Positions 11,966-29,682 of a DNA stretch of 64,000 bases are shown here, one piece after another. Positions within the stretch are counted from its first letter, which is position 1; every line of letters begins with the position of its first letter. Position numbers and translations under genes: made by a program. Under the pieces are notes generated by a model. It searched no databases. It had not been told where the DNA came from and saw only the letters and a list, made by a program, of their open reading frames with translations. Source of the stretch: Tubiluchus corallicola (taxonomy: Eukaryota > Priapulida > Priapulimorpha > Priapulimorphida > Tubiluchidae); assembly GCA_030141605.1 (NCBI GenBank), contig JAQGDQ010000186.1:248001-312000 (forward strand). The letters are read 5' to 3'.

Positions 11966-14900
11966 TTACTTTTTCCACCATCTCCCCTCGCATTCCTTAG
12001 CTGGAAACAAAATCGTGTTTTTCCGGTCAAATAACTTGGACGGCTTGCTGTTCAGAGCTAGGAAAAACTCGTCAGAATCATAACAAACTCCCAGGCTGTT
12101 GAGTCCTTCTCTAAACTTGCCTTGGAATCTGCGGGCTTGCTGCCTGAGGTAGCCCGGGAACATGTAAGCATATGTCTCAAAGCCTTCCACTGTCCTGACA
12201 TCCATACGTTGTTTCTTGAAAAATTAAAAACGTTCACTCTAAAGCTTTAATTTGAAAGGTATGGTATTAACGTGATCCTACCTTACAATCATTTTGGCGT
12301 TATTAATTACATTCAAATGTTGTATTTGTGTACAGTATAAGCTTTAAAAACAGTGAAATTGTCATATTACAGATGGCCAAGTTGCGATGCAAGAAGTGAG
12401 AAATTGCTCATTGTTTTGCCACATTAATTTGTTCTGTTAAAAGATAATTTGGCTAAACAGAAATGCTAAACAAAAGTTCAAGAAGTCTGACGTATACAAG
12501 TTAAATCTAAAGAACATAATTGTCTTCAGCTTCATGCTATCCATGATGTATACGCTGACCAATGTGCTGACCAATCTACAAGACATTAAATTGTATATTA
12601 CATTTATTATTATTGATCTTTGATATATTGATTTGTTGTATATGATCCTTACTAGTTTATCTGGCATGCTCTGAAGTAGTGCTTTACGTTCATTGTCTGC
12701 TGGATGCAACAGAGTGAATCGTTTGTCACACTCATCATCAGTTGGACTTTGCTTCCTTGTAATTCTCATGATCAGTGGTCCTTCTGGGCGGAACTCTGGA
12801 TTGCTACGTCGGATTTCTGCAAGAGATAGAAATATGGTGGTAGCCTGAGTAACATACTAACTAATGAAGTCATAGTCTGCACATGAAGTCTCGCCTCAAT
12901 TTTGTGCTGCTATAATGCCTCGAAAATTAATCCTGTTCTCATCACCATCTCATAAGTAGGTAATCAAAATGACAATTGCCCATACACTTAGTCGTCTATA
13001 TCTAATCTCACATTGCTTAGCTTGTGACCTTTGACCTTTTATCTTCAGGTTGACAACCAAACAACCTGAATATCATACTAGCGTAATCCATTCTGAGCTC
13101 CAATGAGTCATTAGGTTTTGTCACTTGCTGCACGCACAAAGTACTTAAAAATATAAGTAGCTCCGGTGTTAATTCCGGTGCCATCAGCATTAGGCGTTTA
13201 TAGTGAATCGAAACTATACACATATATGAACCAAGTCGAAATACGTTAAAACAAAATTTAGATAACTTACTTGTCACAAAAAAGCAGAAGCAACATTGCA
13301 GTTTTGCGCAGTAAGTCTAATATTGGGATATTTCTATATTCCATCACTACACATCGCTAATGTGTGTAGATTTGAACCAGAAATTTCTCGTTTACAACAC
13401 AAATGTCATTGGTGCTAGACGTGAAGAGCTTGTGTTGGGCATTTGATCACGAGCTCGTAAAGTGGTGAGTTGACCACTACCACTTGATCCTTCTAGTCGG
13501 TCAGGAGATGAAAATGAAAATCATTAGGATGTGAAAGATAAAGTCAACTTTATCAACTTTCGTAGTCTTATATAAGGCTGCTAATTAAGCCACAATTCTT
13601 AGTAAAAGCGGGTAACCTATAGGAGCCATTAAAATCAAGTTAATTAATCCCTTTGGTAAGTCAAGTCTCATGGTTAGGTTTTCTTTTATGCGACTTTTCA
13701 GCCGGGCTGAATTTTCTGCTTGGTTCGCGGGGCAGCAAGCTACATACGAAGTGCGCGTATATATGATTAAAATCGTTAAAGGGCCAGCTTTGTAACACTT
13801 CTTTTTTCTTGTCAATAGCGCAACACAGTTTGGAAAACATACGATACCAATTTGTTTACAACCAAAAATAAAGGCAATTTACCAAGCACTAGTCTTTTCA
13901 GAGCTCCAAAAGCATCGATCAGGGCATCGCGTAATTTGCAAGTTTCTGGGGGAACTGTGTACGCAACAAATTCTCCTCCTGGAAACTTCCTTTTTTCTAT
14001 ACCATTGTCGTAAGTCTCCAGCACTTGGTAGGGTTTCACGTCCGGTGCTAAAAAGCATGATATTTACTTAGAAACATGATCTTCTTTTCGTCTATAACGG
14101 ACGGTTAACAAAATTAAGCTTAAACGAGAAAACTATCCAAACGAGTGACAGCATTTGATCCAGTTATTTACGCACACTGAATGTAAAATACACATTAACT
14201 AAGCCTAACTTAGTTTATCGTTAATTAGATTATGACTATGAATGCCAGAAGTTCAATTTAGTTTAATCAATTGTAATACCAACGAGCGTAGAATATTCAC
14301 TTTATCAGTGTTTAAATAACAGATTTAACACGATTTCTTCCTGACGACACGTAGTTCCTTGATACTTAAGCAATAAATTATGTATGAGTTCAGCTATCAT
14401 GAATTTAATCGTACATACATGGGTGAGGCAAAAAAGCAAGTTACATCCCAAAATTAATTTTGGGACGTAGTCAGCTGATTGAAGGGCATTCGGCTATTTT
14501 AAAAAAGTTCTTTCATAGGAGAGCTGTAGTGTAGTTTAGAAGTAAATTTTAGACATTCACTGAGCAAATGGAAAAATATGTTTTTCTCAATAGCTCGAAC
14601 TATCATTAAATTTTCTCACCTGGTATATTGTTATCAAGTGGTGGGGTTCGAGCACATGATGGGACGTGGAAGCGAGGATAGAAAAACCATATCTCATTGC
14701 GGCGACTAAATACTTGATTTGGTCTGAAAATTCAATAAGCGAGGTAAAATGACATTGACTTATTTTACAAGTTTCGTTGGTAATGGAGACAAAATGGAAA
14801 GTGAAACAATATAAACAAGCTATTTACATTGTTTATGATTTGGATTGAGTCTAATTGAAATTAAGTCACTTAATTGTTATCGAAGTCACAACTACAAAGA

Positions 14901-16058
14901 GTAGATGGAAATGGTTTTGATTTGACTCAGATAGATTAATTGCGTATTTGGTCTTTAAGATGAACTGTCGTAACAGTTATTCTTATAAAACCGCATCTTA
15001 TCTCAACAAGCTACACAATTCCACATTCACTTGGAAATTTTGGACATCTTGAACATGCAACACATGTTAAGGATATGTTGTTACTAATAATGATTTTTCG
15101 TTATGACAGATTTACCTTTGATACTTTGCGAGATAGACCCAGTCTGTATCAATAGCTTCTTCATTGTTGAGCAGCTTTTGCATAAGATATCTTGCTGATC
15201 TAAAAGTACTGACACCCGTCGACCAACCACCAAAATTCTTCACGAAGAAATGCATTCTGGGCAAGTTTTCAATCTGAAAAATGATAACATCTAAAATACT
15301 TAAAACCTCTAAATAATAAAAGTATAAAAAAGAATATTTTTATTTTACATTTGCATTTATCATCAGTACATGCGCATATTATTACTGCCAGGAAGAAATG
15401 TGACAACCATTTACGCAATCTAATGACATTTATAGCACAAAAGAAAAAAATCAATTCATTAGTAACGTCTGATCTACCGACGGCAGATTAAAACTTAACG
15501 ATACGCACAAGTGATATAAGCCTGATAATTAAAACATACTGTAACCGAAGGATCATTGGGCGCCGGAGCATTATCATTCCAGTATTCTTTGGGCAAGAAA
15601 ACAGCAATGCTAAAACGTCTCCGAGACACCACCCCATCCTCTACCATCTCCTTAAGTTGCTTTACGTTTGCTCGTAATTGAGTTAATACTGGCCAGCCTG
15701 CCCTGATCTGCGCATTGTCTGCATTCTCGCCATTTAAATACCTACAGAAGTTATTAATTAATATTACTTTATTGACAAACTGCGTCAATAATGTGCCTTT
15801 TTAACAATTCCTCAGACTGGAAGCCTCCTCAAAGTTGATGGTTGTGCAGTTGTGGCGAGACGGGAATTCAGCTCATCTGAAAACTAATTCTCCAAGATCA
15901 GATACTGGACCAGTAGATTATACTCGAATGTGTTACATCAAGCCCATATAGACAAAATTAACCAAAATTTGTACTTTTTTTGACTATCAATTTAACACGA
16001 TCATCGCCATAATCATGGTCATTATCGTATATCGTTGTGTTGTTGTGGTTGTTGTTGT

Positions 16059-16096
<38 letters not shown>

Positions 16097-19000
16097 TTGA
16101 CGACGACGACGATGATAATCATGATAAAACCACATTTCGTATAATACAAATGTATATCGTGTAGTCACTATGATCATTACCATTATTAGCGTTAACGATA
16201 AAGCTAATACTGTAATGGTAATGATGATCATCATGACTACACGATATACATTTGTTTGTCGATATTGAATGGAGAAATGAAGACAGAAAGAAATTTTAGC
16301 TTCTATGACCAATTGGTGTGAGCTGGTATGGCATTTTCTAATACGTACGAGACACATGATTGCAGTAAGGCTTGTAAGCTAGATTAGGGATTGGAATAAT
16401 AGGGAAACCTGCCCCCGTGTCATGGCCTTAACCTAAATGACTTAGTTATGTAAAACTAGTCCCAAGTTTATTAGTTTTTCTACTGTTTTTTCCGAGTCAA
16501 TGCTAAATATACAGGGTGTTCCAAAAGAAACAGAGCAGTAAAATGTACAGAAATATGTGCACTGAAATTCACAGTTAAAATAGGTTTGCTGGTGAGCCAT
16601 TTGATAAGCGATTATACTATAATAACTACTGAAACTGTACAAGCAGGAGTGCTACGGTGCGTATTATGAAAAACACTCTTAATGTCGGCTGATTGTATGC
16701 TTTGAATAGCATTTGTTATTTTGTCCGAAATGAACCTGGACTTCTGCATGCATTATGACATCATAATGACGTAGAAATAATATTATATTTTCATAGTTCC
16801 AATATTCCTACTACGTGTATATAACTTGTTTTTTGTGTTCCATAAATGCATATTTCTACTGCACTGTTTCTTCTGAAACATCTTATATAAGGCTATAGCT
16901 ATACTAGTACATAAATGTTGAATTACGGAGATCAACAAAAATAGCTATAGGCTTTAAATTCGAATTGTGCGGAAACTATCAAAACAGTAAAATGTTTTGC
17001 AGAATGACAATGTCGATATAAAATATAATCATATAATCATATTTAGCTGCACTCATTAAAATGTCGAAACATGCATTAAAATTATAAATATTGTACATCT
17101 TGCTCCCCTTGCTTAGAACACAATCTTTTATTGCAACAGTTTTGTCGCCTACAACGAATATTGGGTATTCGCTTTACATTTGCAAAAAACACCTTTAGAG
17201 CACAGTTTTATGCTGGACATAAAAGGCAGTATGAAATTTTAAACTGTGATATTACGCCAAATATCAAGGATTGCACATAAAGGGCAATAATAATTACTAA
17301 ACAACGGTTTAATCCGATAAGAATAAACATTTGCTGACGTTCGCACCTGTAAATCCGTCCTGCACCCTCGTACGCAGCGTATCCTCTGCTGAAGCTTGTT
17401 ATGGTTGTACTGATCCACCAAGATTCTTTGTATTCTCTGGCTTCATATTCTGAACTGGTGCAGATTACGGTGTATTCAGGACACTCCTTCTCATAACAAG
17501 GATCACGCCTGTGAAATATCAAAAAAATAATAAATACTTTCTTTCGGAAAGAATTGTGTTAATAAAGCAAACATAATTTAAAAAAAATCGACAATAAAGA
17601 AACAAAGAAAAAATAACCAGAGCAATTTTTCAGTACAGGGTAAAAATAAAGGAAAAAGATCACGTGAAACAAGTAGTTTTGCTAATTTTTGGTGGGCACA
17701 ACATAAAAAGCATACTAAAAACGAAACAATAAAATACATAGAAGTGCAGAAAATAAAAACCACAAGTTGGGAAAACATTTATTTCGAACAAAAAGTTCAT
17801 AGAACTCGCGTAATATTACATAAAATTTACAAACGTATTCATTATTTGAAGCTGTAGGGTCTTGAAACCAGACGTTTCGTTTTTGATATGAAGATGTTGC
17901 TCAAAATTTGTCGTAGCCTTATAAATTTAAGTTTTAATAATTTTTATGCGTCCTTTCCCCTTTGGAGGGGCCATATTACAAACTGTATAAAAACTATTAT
18001 CGTATGGATATATACGATATGTGAAATATCGTCACCGTCAGACATTGTTAATGCTAACAAACTAGATTCTTTTTCTTTTAAACTACTTACATTTGATTTT
18101 AATCCGTTTTTGTAAATTTAACAGAAACGTCTGATTAATGTGGGCCATCATAAGTAAGTTCATGCCTGGTGGCTTTCTCCCTTCCCCAAACATTAGATAA
18201 TTATCTTTAATTGTAATGATCTTATTCATTTAAACGTACAATTTTAGTTTTGGATTGTATAAATAATCTAAACTAATTTAATCACAATAAAAAGTAAGGA
18301 TCAGTGATTATTAAGAAAGCTATTAGTAAATATGCATGCCATCAATTTTTAAAATTAGCTGGGAATTAACGATATAATTAACGGTACCAAATGGTTCACA
18401 AATTTTCAGCGTCTCCTTTCTTTCTTCTACTCATTATCTGCAATGAGTGATAACTGTTGTGAAATAAACTGCAATGGTTTATGAACATTGTGGCATTCTC
18501 AGTCAAAATCTAATTTAAAATATTCACGATTTGTAATTGTTTAAATTGAAGAAAACTTGCTTTCATTTGTTATGCAGTTTTGATAATATAAAAACATCCG
18601 AGATAAAAACTCTTTGCATATAAAATTGTTGTTACAGCGTTTATCTCTCTTGATAAAAGAATCAGTGTCTTCCTATTGGGACATCAAAATATACAATATT
18701 CGAGTTTACGCTTATTTATCTTGCGCTACAATCGTAAAGCAGCGAAAGTAACTTCCTTATATAAACGTAGGAATAAAAATTCTTCAAGCGACAACATCAA
18801 ATAAAGAAACACAAAAAAATCACTGTCCATAACCACACAGTGACATAGCGGACATCTCATAAGTCCCTCCAAAAAATTAATATTGCGGTTTTTTCCACTC
18901 TCTTTCCCTGTATATCAAATTTACGGTGTAAGTTTGCAATGTTATACTTTTTCTTGTTTCTATATTGTGGAATTATTGATGGTTAACAAAGAAAAAGGTG

Positions 19001-19460
19001 GATGCACTTAGCTGGTAAGCATAAAAATGTACATTGATTCCATAATTCGTCTAGATCTAGTTTCTCAGTAATTTATGCGATTTAAGTCTTCTGGATTTTG
19101 CTCTTATTCTTTCGTTGTTTTATTTACTTTTAGTCAACCAGTCATTTTATTGTCTATTCATTTTTATAAATATTCATTTGTTTCCGTGTCGGTGCATGAA
19201 AGAGTAGCAGTTTTTAAAGTGGCACCACTTTAAAATGCTTCAGTTTTCTTGTCAATAGGTGTCACCACTCTATGCATGGCATACCTCTACTACTGCGGTT
19301 TACACTTTGGTGTAAGTCAGCTACGTTTTTAATATTGAGTTAACAGGCATTAGAGAACTAATTACATTTTTGTACTGTAAGTCATTTAATTAGCCTACCT
19401 TGATTGAGTTTGTCCCAGCGCGAGCGCCACAACCAGCACGAAAAAGTAAAATTTGTACAT
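11966..19460 (-). CDS. Secreted double-SOUL (HEBP-like) protein, copy A
   Basis: There are eight coding exons, 5' to 3': 19460-19399, 17508-17347, 15741-15540, 15273-15116, 14723-14620, 14047-13883, 12816-12653 and 12214-11966. They encode 421 aa. Residues 1-20 are a signal peptide (MYKFYFFVLVVALALGQ). Two SOUL/heme-binding-protein domains follow, at about 30-215 and 235-415. Each ends in the family signature: VFSRRNEIWFF in domain 1 and LFDRKNTILF in domain 2. HEBP1/HEBP2 have one such domain of about 190 aa, bind tetrapyrroles and are mostly intracellular, so a secreted tandem-domain form is distinctive. Cysteines 25, 30, 37, 218, 266, 314, 383 and 414 are all kept in the neighbouring paralogue, which suggests disulfides in an extracellular protein. 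Heme binding is inferred from the family, not shown. The gene is a tandem duplicate of the one at 21987-27448, with the same intron phases. Confidence 0.92.
13025..13037 (-). promoter_or_regulatory. Perfect DR1 nuclear-receptor element in a SOUL-A intron
   Basis: On the minus strand the sequence reads AGGTCA-A-AGGTCA, an exact direct repeat spaced by one base. This is the consensus for RXR heterodimers and HNF4-type receptors. It lies in the intron between exons 6 and 7 of the copy A gene. Function is inferred only from the match. Confidence 0.4.
16048..16112. repeat. GTT / GAT / CGA compound microsatellite
   Basis: A GTT run passes into about a dozen ATG/GAT units and then GAC units, inside intron 2 of SOUL copy A. 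The histidine- and isoleucine-rich frames here are artefacts. Confidence 0.9.
16146..16255. repeat. 110-bp fold-back inverted repeat
   Basis: The first 22 bases (16146-16167) are an exact inverted match to the last 22 (16234-16255), and complementarity continues imperfectly toward the centre. It could be a short MITE-like fold-back or a hairpin-forming spacer in intron 2 of SOUL copy A. No coding capacity is seen. Confidence 0.75.
16512..16884. mobile_element. Mariner-like MITE with imperfect terminal inverted repeats
   Basis: The left end starts CAGGGTGTTCCAAAAGAAAC directly after a TA. The right end, read on the minus strand, starts TAAGATGTTTCAGAAGAAAC and is also flanked by TA. Similarity continues inward for over 40 bases (CAGAGCAG versus CAGTGCAG, then ATATG blocks). 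A CAGGGTGTTCC end with a TA target is typical of Tc1/mariner non-autonomous elements. There is no transposase inside. Confidence 0.65.
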
Positions 19461-19724
19461 AGTAGCCTATAATAACAACAAAATTAAGTTACGAAACATC
19501 ATTTGAAAAAGAAATGACTGAACATTTGTTTTTCTGCAATAACAACTGCCTTTTAATAGACGAAAATTGTAGATGAAGTACTATGAAAACTTAAATAAAT
19601 TAAAACTGAAGTCTATTTTAATGCAAAGCAAAAATCTTTTTTTTCAAAAGTATGCGCGAAATTTAGTTTATAACCCAATTTATTCCGAATTAGTTCTCGT
19701 TTATTATAAATTTACATTACTTAC

Positions 19725-19800
19725 CGGTTTATTTTCAGAGTCGCCCTGGTCGTAGACGTTGGTCAGTTTGCACAGCAAAATGCCACATCGGTCAGCCGTC
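19725..19800 (-). other. Possible 5' untranslated exon of SOUL copy A
   Basis: A strong donor (CCG/GTAAGTAATG on the minus strand) ends an exon at 19725. The coding exon at 19460 is preceded by an acceptor (TTGTTATTATAG) seven bases before the ATG, so a leader exon is expected upstream. The outer boundary is a guess. Copy B also has an acceptor just upstream of its ATG (TTGTTACTTCGTAG), which supports a shared leader-intron layout. Confidence 0.35.
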
Positions 19801-20291
19801 TCATCCAGGTATAAATGGCCAAGTGGTTAAACTAATCTATTTTGACCATCACTGAGTAAATGTTAGCTAGTTTACACTAATAACCTAATTATCAATGTCA
19901 TAAAATAGTGCAGATATACGTGTTCTACAAAACGTCGTCTTGAAACGTTAACAAGCTAGGCGATGCCTGGCACAAAGGATTTGGAATTTAATCATGATGC
20001 ACTGTTTTCTTTTAAGAATTTTTCTGAAAATAATTTCCACTAACTAAAACCGAAAACCTCAAATCAAGCCCATTAAACTCGCCATTTTTGTCGAAATTTG
20101 GTTGCACACCTGTTTATAAGTTTAAAACGTAAACTATTGAAGCTTACTATTAACTAACTTATTCATTCCACTCACTCAACATTGCTTTTTCAAAAACCTG
20201 AAGTCTATGAATATGTGCGATTGTACGGTATGTGCCTGTAAGTGTATCATATTATGCTAATGGAGAAATTCTCTATAAGAAAGTAATAATG

Positions 20292-20881
20292 TACAGGATC
20301 GTCCAGAAAAACATTACCTGTAAATTGTTTAACAAAACAAAAATTCCAGATCAAAAACGAAAACCTTTAACAAACGAACGATGATTTTAAATTCGATATT
20401 TTAAAAAAATTTAGCTGTGAGTTTTAGATTTTATTTTTGCTGAGCTTTTTAAGAATGTGATGTTTAAATTTCAATAACAAACGAACTTTCCCAAAATTTA
20501 CGGTTTTAGTTCATTCTTGAAGCAGCAACCGTTTTTCGATTCAGGAATGTCTTTAATTTTTCTTGTGCTGTGCACTTGCTGAGATAAGTTCTCCCAGATG
20601 CTAAAATATAAAAGATTTAAGTCAGTGTTGCCATCTAAGTTGCGTTCGTAAAGCAACATCAAAGGCTGAGTTTTTTTTTCATTCAAAACAGCAAATTTTT
20701 AAAAAATACTTTTCTTGTTATAGTAATTGAATTTTAAATGCCTATTACATTTTTGAAAAGTTTAACAAATAATGAAACTTACAACTAAAATTTACGCACG
20801 CATAAAACATATACATGTTTACTTGTAATTTTTCTTTATTGAAGAATTTACAGGTAATGATTATTCAAGGACGACCTTATA
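20292..20881 (-). mobile_element. Degenerate Tc1/mariner-superfamily element
   Basis: The ends are an imperfect inverted repeat: the left reads CAGGATCGTCCAGAAAAACA, and the right, on the minus strand, reads AAGGTCGTCCTTGAATAATC. Both run on into ATTACCTGTAAATT, and both ends are flanked by TA. The minus-strand frame at 20686-20498 contains DLNLLYFSIWENL, resembling the (S)PDLNPxDYxIW block after the second catalytic Asp of mariner-type transposases. The frame is short and the catalytic core is not intact, so the element is dead. It lies between the two SOUL genes. Confidence 0.6.
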
Positions 20882-21986
20882 GATGATGATTGCTGTTAAA
20901 CAATTTCATGATCTAGGTTCCTAGTTTCGATCAATTCATTTTGAACGTGTTCGTGGCCTACAGATGGCAGCAGCAGTGTGTAAACACTTTCTCCGCACTT
21001 CCACCTCATTAATGTCGAGTATTCTTGCTTTTTGCAAGTTTTCTGCAGCCCTCCATCGTAATGTCACATAGCATTTCTCCATTCTTCTTTGTCCCTTGTT
21101 CCATCTCTCCAGGAAGTGGGTTTTTGTGTTATTGTTTTAACAAACAAACAAGAAAAAAAGGGCAATGAAAGCATAACCTCCTTGGCAAAAGCAAGCCGCA
21201 AATAATTGCACCCATTTATAGATGAGACGTTGTCTTCGTATGTCTTGTGGGAAATTGTTTATAGTTTCTTTCATCACGAAGTTTACATTGATAGATAAGA
21301 CATCTACGAAGGCGAGCTGACGCACCAGCTGGTAACTACACTGGATAAATGCACTGTCTTACAAAAAAAACTTTTCAAAAGTATTCAACAAACTTTCAAG
21401 CATCATAACGAAGTCACGTTTATTCAAATACGCAGAATACACACAAATGAATTAATTCATAACACTCTAAAACTATTTACCTCTGATATATTATAATACT
21501 ATTTTCCAATATAAAACAAATATTTTACGTAAGAAAGCTTAATTAAAGCAAATATTTCATACTTTTCTTATATTATTAACATTTACTGTTTTATTTATTC
21601 ATATTTTCAATATACAATCTAGCGAACTGTTTCTAAACTAGAACGAGAAGTAATGGACAGGTTTGTTAATAACATTGTTTGGAAAGTCATTTCTGATTAT
21701 TATTATTAGGTCGGTTTGGTTGGCGAAGTGCCTCACTTACTTCGCCTTTGATAAATTGTTAAAATTTTTAACTGTATTTAATTACAGTATCATAATGGGA
21801 TGCGTGAAAGTGTTTTCCGTTACATCCCTTACATGAATTGATAATTAAACGATGTAAGACTAGAGGCTATATTCGTGAGTTGCTCTACTGCTTATGCTGT
21901 TGTTCTTGATCTGTTTTTGGGACAATTTCTTGTTTATAAATTCAACAACTTTCATTTAATAAATGAATGAATAGTTAAGCCCTCTT

Positions 21987-27448
<5,462 letters not shown>

Positions 27449-27999
27449 TTTTTTCTACGAAGTAACAAACAAAAACGATTTATTACCAGTTAGCCAATAA
27501 AAGTGCGTATAGTTAAAGGCTTTAGTGATATTATAATAGTACAGCGTAATAGGTACTATACCATAGTAATAAGTATACTATTAAATAGTGATTTAAGATT
27601 TTTTTAATTCGTTTATAAACATTATTTTTGCAATTATGCCACGCAAGTGCAAAATTGAACAATGCTATAATAGGTCTGTGTTCTAATCATATTTTTTTTA
27701 TTCTCAGCCTTAAATTTTTTCATATTTGATACAACGAATGTACGTACAAATAACGATAAAATGAACACAATTTATAAATACAATAGAAAGAAGGCTTTTA
27801 CAGATAAAAAAGATACCGCATCGCTGCTAAGTTTGGATTTGAACCAATGATTTTTGAGTTTCAAGCATACCGTCTTACTATATAACATGAGTCTGTAGCT
27901 GAAAGCCACTGGACCAAAGTCTATAGAACTAGTGCTCAGATCATATAACCTAAATGTGATCATTCAAATGATTCCTAAACAGATTAACCGCATAGCTAA

Positions 28000-29680
28000 C
28001 ACTACGTTTTAAGCAGGTTCCAGTTTATAGCGTCATTAAAAATTACAGGTTTATTCTGTCATGAACGTTATTGTTAAGTTTGAATAAAGTTGAATAAGGT
28101 TGAAACTGGGTAAAAAACTAATAATGTAAAAACGAACCTGCGATAGAACTCTTCCTGTACCTATACACGACACATCAAAGTGTGAACAAGGGACCCAGAT
28201 TTCAGCTCATTTATACCTCCATCATTATCTTCATGTCTTCATCTGGCCAGCACCGTTACACACCGGCATGAAACACGTAACGTATTGAAGGCTGGGTTCC
28301 ACAGGACAAGGGTTAAGCATTAATCAACCAATAGGAACAATGCTATTGATATAAGAGTTTGCCTGGTCTGACCCAATTGATATAATGTGTAAGAGCAAGT
28401 ACGCTTATGATTGAGTTGGTAACAGCTTCACCTTGATCTTTTTTTACACGCTGTTAATCCTAGACTGTCTGGTTCGGACCTAAGTCTAGATGGGTGGCAT
28501 TAGCTGACACAAACATGGAAAGTAGGGCCTGCGTGCTTCTACTCCTGTCTACACTATTTCTCATAATTCTAGTAATGATTAAAGTTTATCTGTAGCAATA
28601 TTTATTAATCGTGATAAATAAATTAATTGTGTGCCGAAATAAGTAAATTTTGTTATTGCTTGATGACCTGCTGAAGACAATATTTATTGTTCTAAAAAAA
28701 TGAGTCAAAGTATAAGCTCATTACTTACCGTAACGTCTAGGGAAAGTATTAGACATTTGGTACTGTTTGTTCGGATATTAACTTTTGTTTGTTCGAGTGC
28801 GCTCTATATAAAACCCATTGAGACAGCATCACCAAATGTGTAATCCATCCCACTAGTAGACGTACAATAAAATTGGATCTAAAAGGTCAAAGGTCAAGGT
28901 CAAGGTGAAATGGAATGGTGAAATTAGTGCATTCCATCTTGTAATGCAGATAGTGTGATAACTCGCAACAAACAAATCGAAAAGTGGCTTTTTATGGTAA
29001 AAAGTAATTTATTGTCTTGGAAGAAATTGATACAGATATATTCGATCAGCACAAGCTTTAAAGAGTAACGACTTTGAGTTCGAGAGAATAAAAGACCAAA
29101 GGTCAAAATGATAATGTGCAAAACCAGTCAGTGTGTTTCTAAGCACTGTAAGAAGCTCACTGCATGAAGACCAAGGATGGCCTGTTTTCGCCGTTCGCCT
29201 GTCGATACGACAGATCATGTTCCAGTGACACACCATTTTAGTTCAAAAGGTCAACATTAGGTCGGAGTCTAGAATTTATAATTTGCATATTATAATTTTA
29301 GTCTGCTACCCGTACATCATACATGGCCATGTTACTTGTTATTATTGCGGAACTTTTGCCCACGCAGATCATAAGTACACGTAGAAACTGTGTACACATA
29401 TTGATAATATACGTATGTGATTTATGTACAAATCTGAGATTTGATCGTCAAATTGACAACCAAGTTTAAACTAATACTAGTGCTGAACACTAGTTTTGTT
29501 TAGAAAAGGCGATTAGATGATCAAGTAATTAATCTATTCGCTTTTCACCTGGTAAACTTCGTATATGAGTTACAGTCGCTACGCGCTTATACTAATAAAA
29601 TTTCCATTCACTTATCGGTTGTATTTAGATTTAACATTTTATCCATCCAATCATACATTTATATAATCCTCAAAGGACGT
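28000..29680. other. Upstream flank of SOUL copy B, no gene recognised
   Basis: No coding exon is supported. A plus-oriented TATATAAAA lies at about 28804-28812. Three clusters of AGGTCA-type half-sites occur at about 28884-28908, 29095-29105 and 29247-29255. The stretch may hold the copy B leader exon and promoter, since a leader intron is expected before 27448, but its donor could not be chosen among several candidates. Confidence 0.4.
28884..28908 (+). promoter_or_regulatory. Cluster of four AGGTCA-type half-sites, including a perfect DR1
   Basis: The sequence reads AGGTCA, one A, AGGTCA, AGGTCA, AGGTGA. The first two form an exact DR1, followed by two half-sites with no spacer. It lies about 1.4 kb upstream of the SOUL copy B start. 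The same DR1 occurs in copy A at 13025-13037. Nuclear receptor binding is inferred from the consensus only. Confidence 0.45.
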
Positions 29681-29682
29681 AA

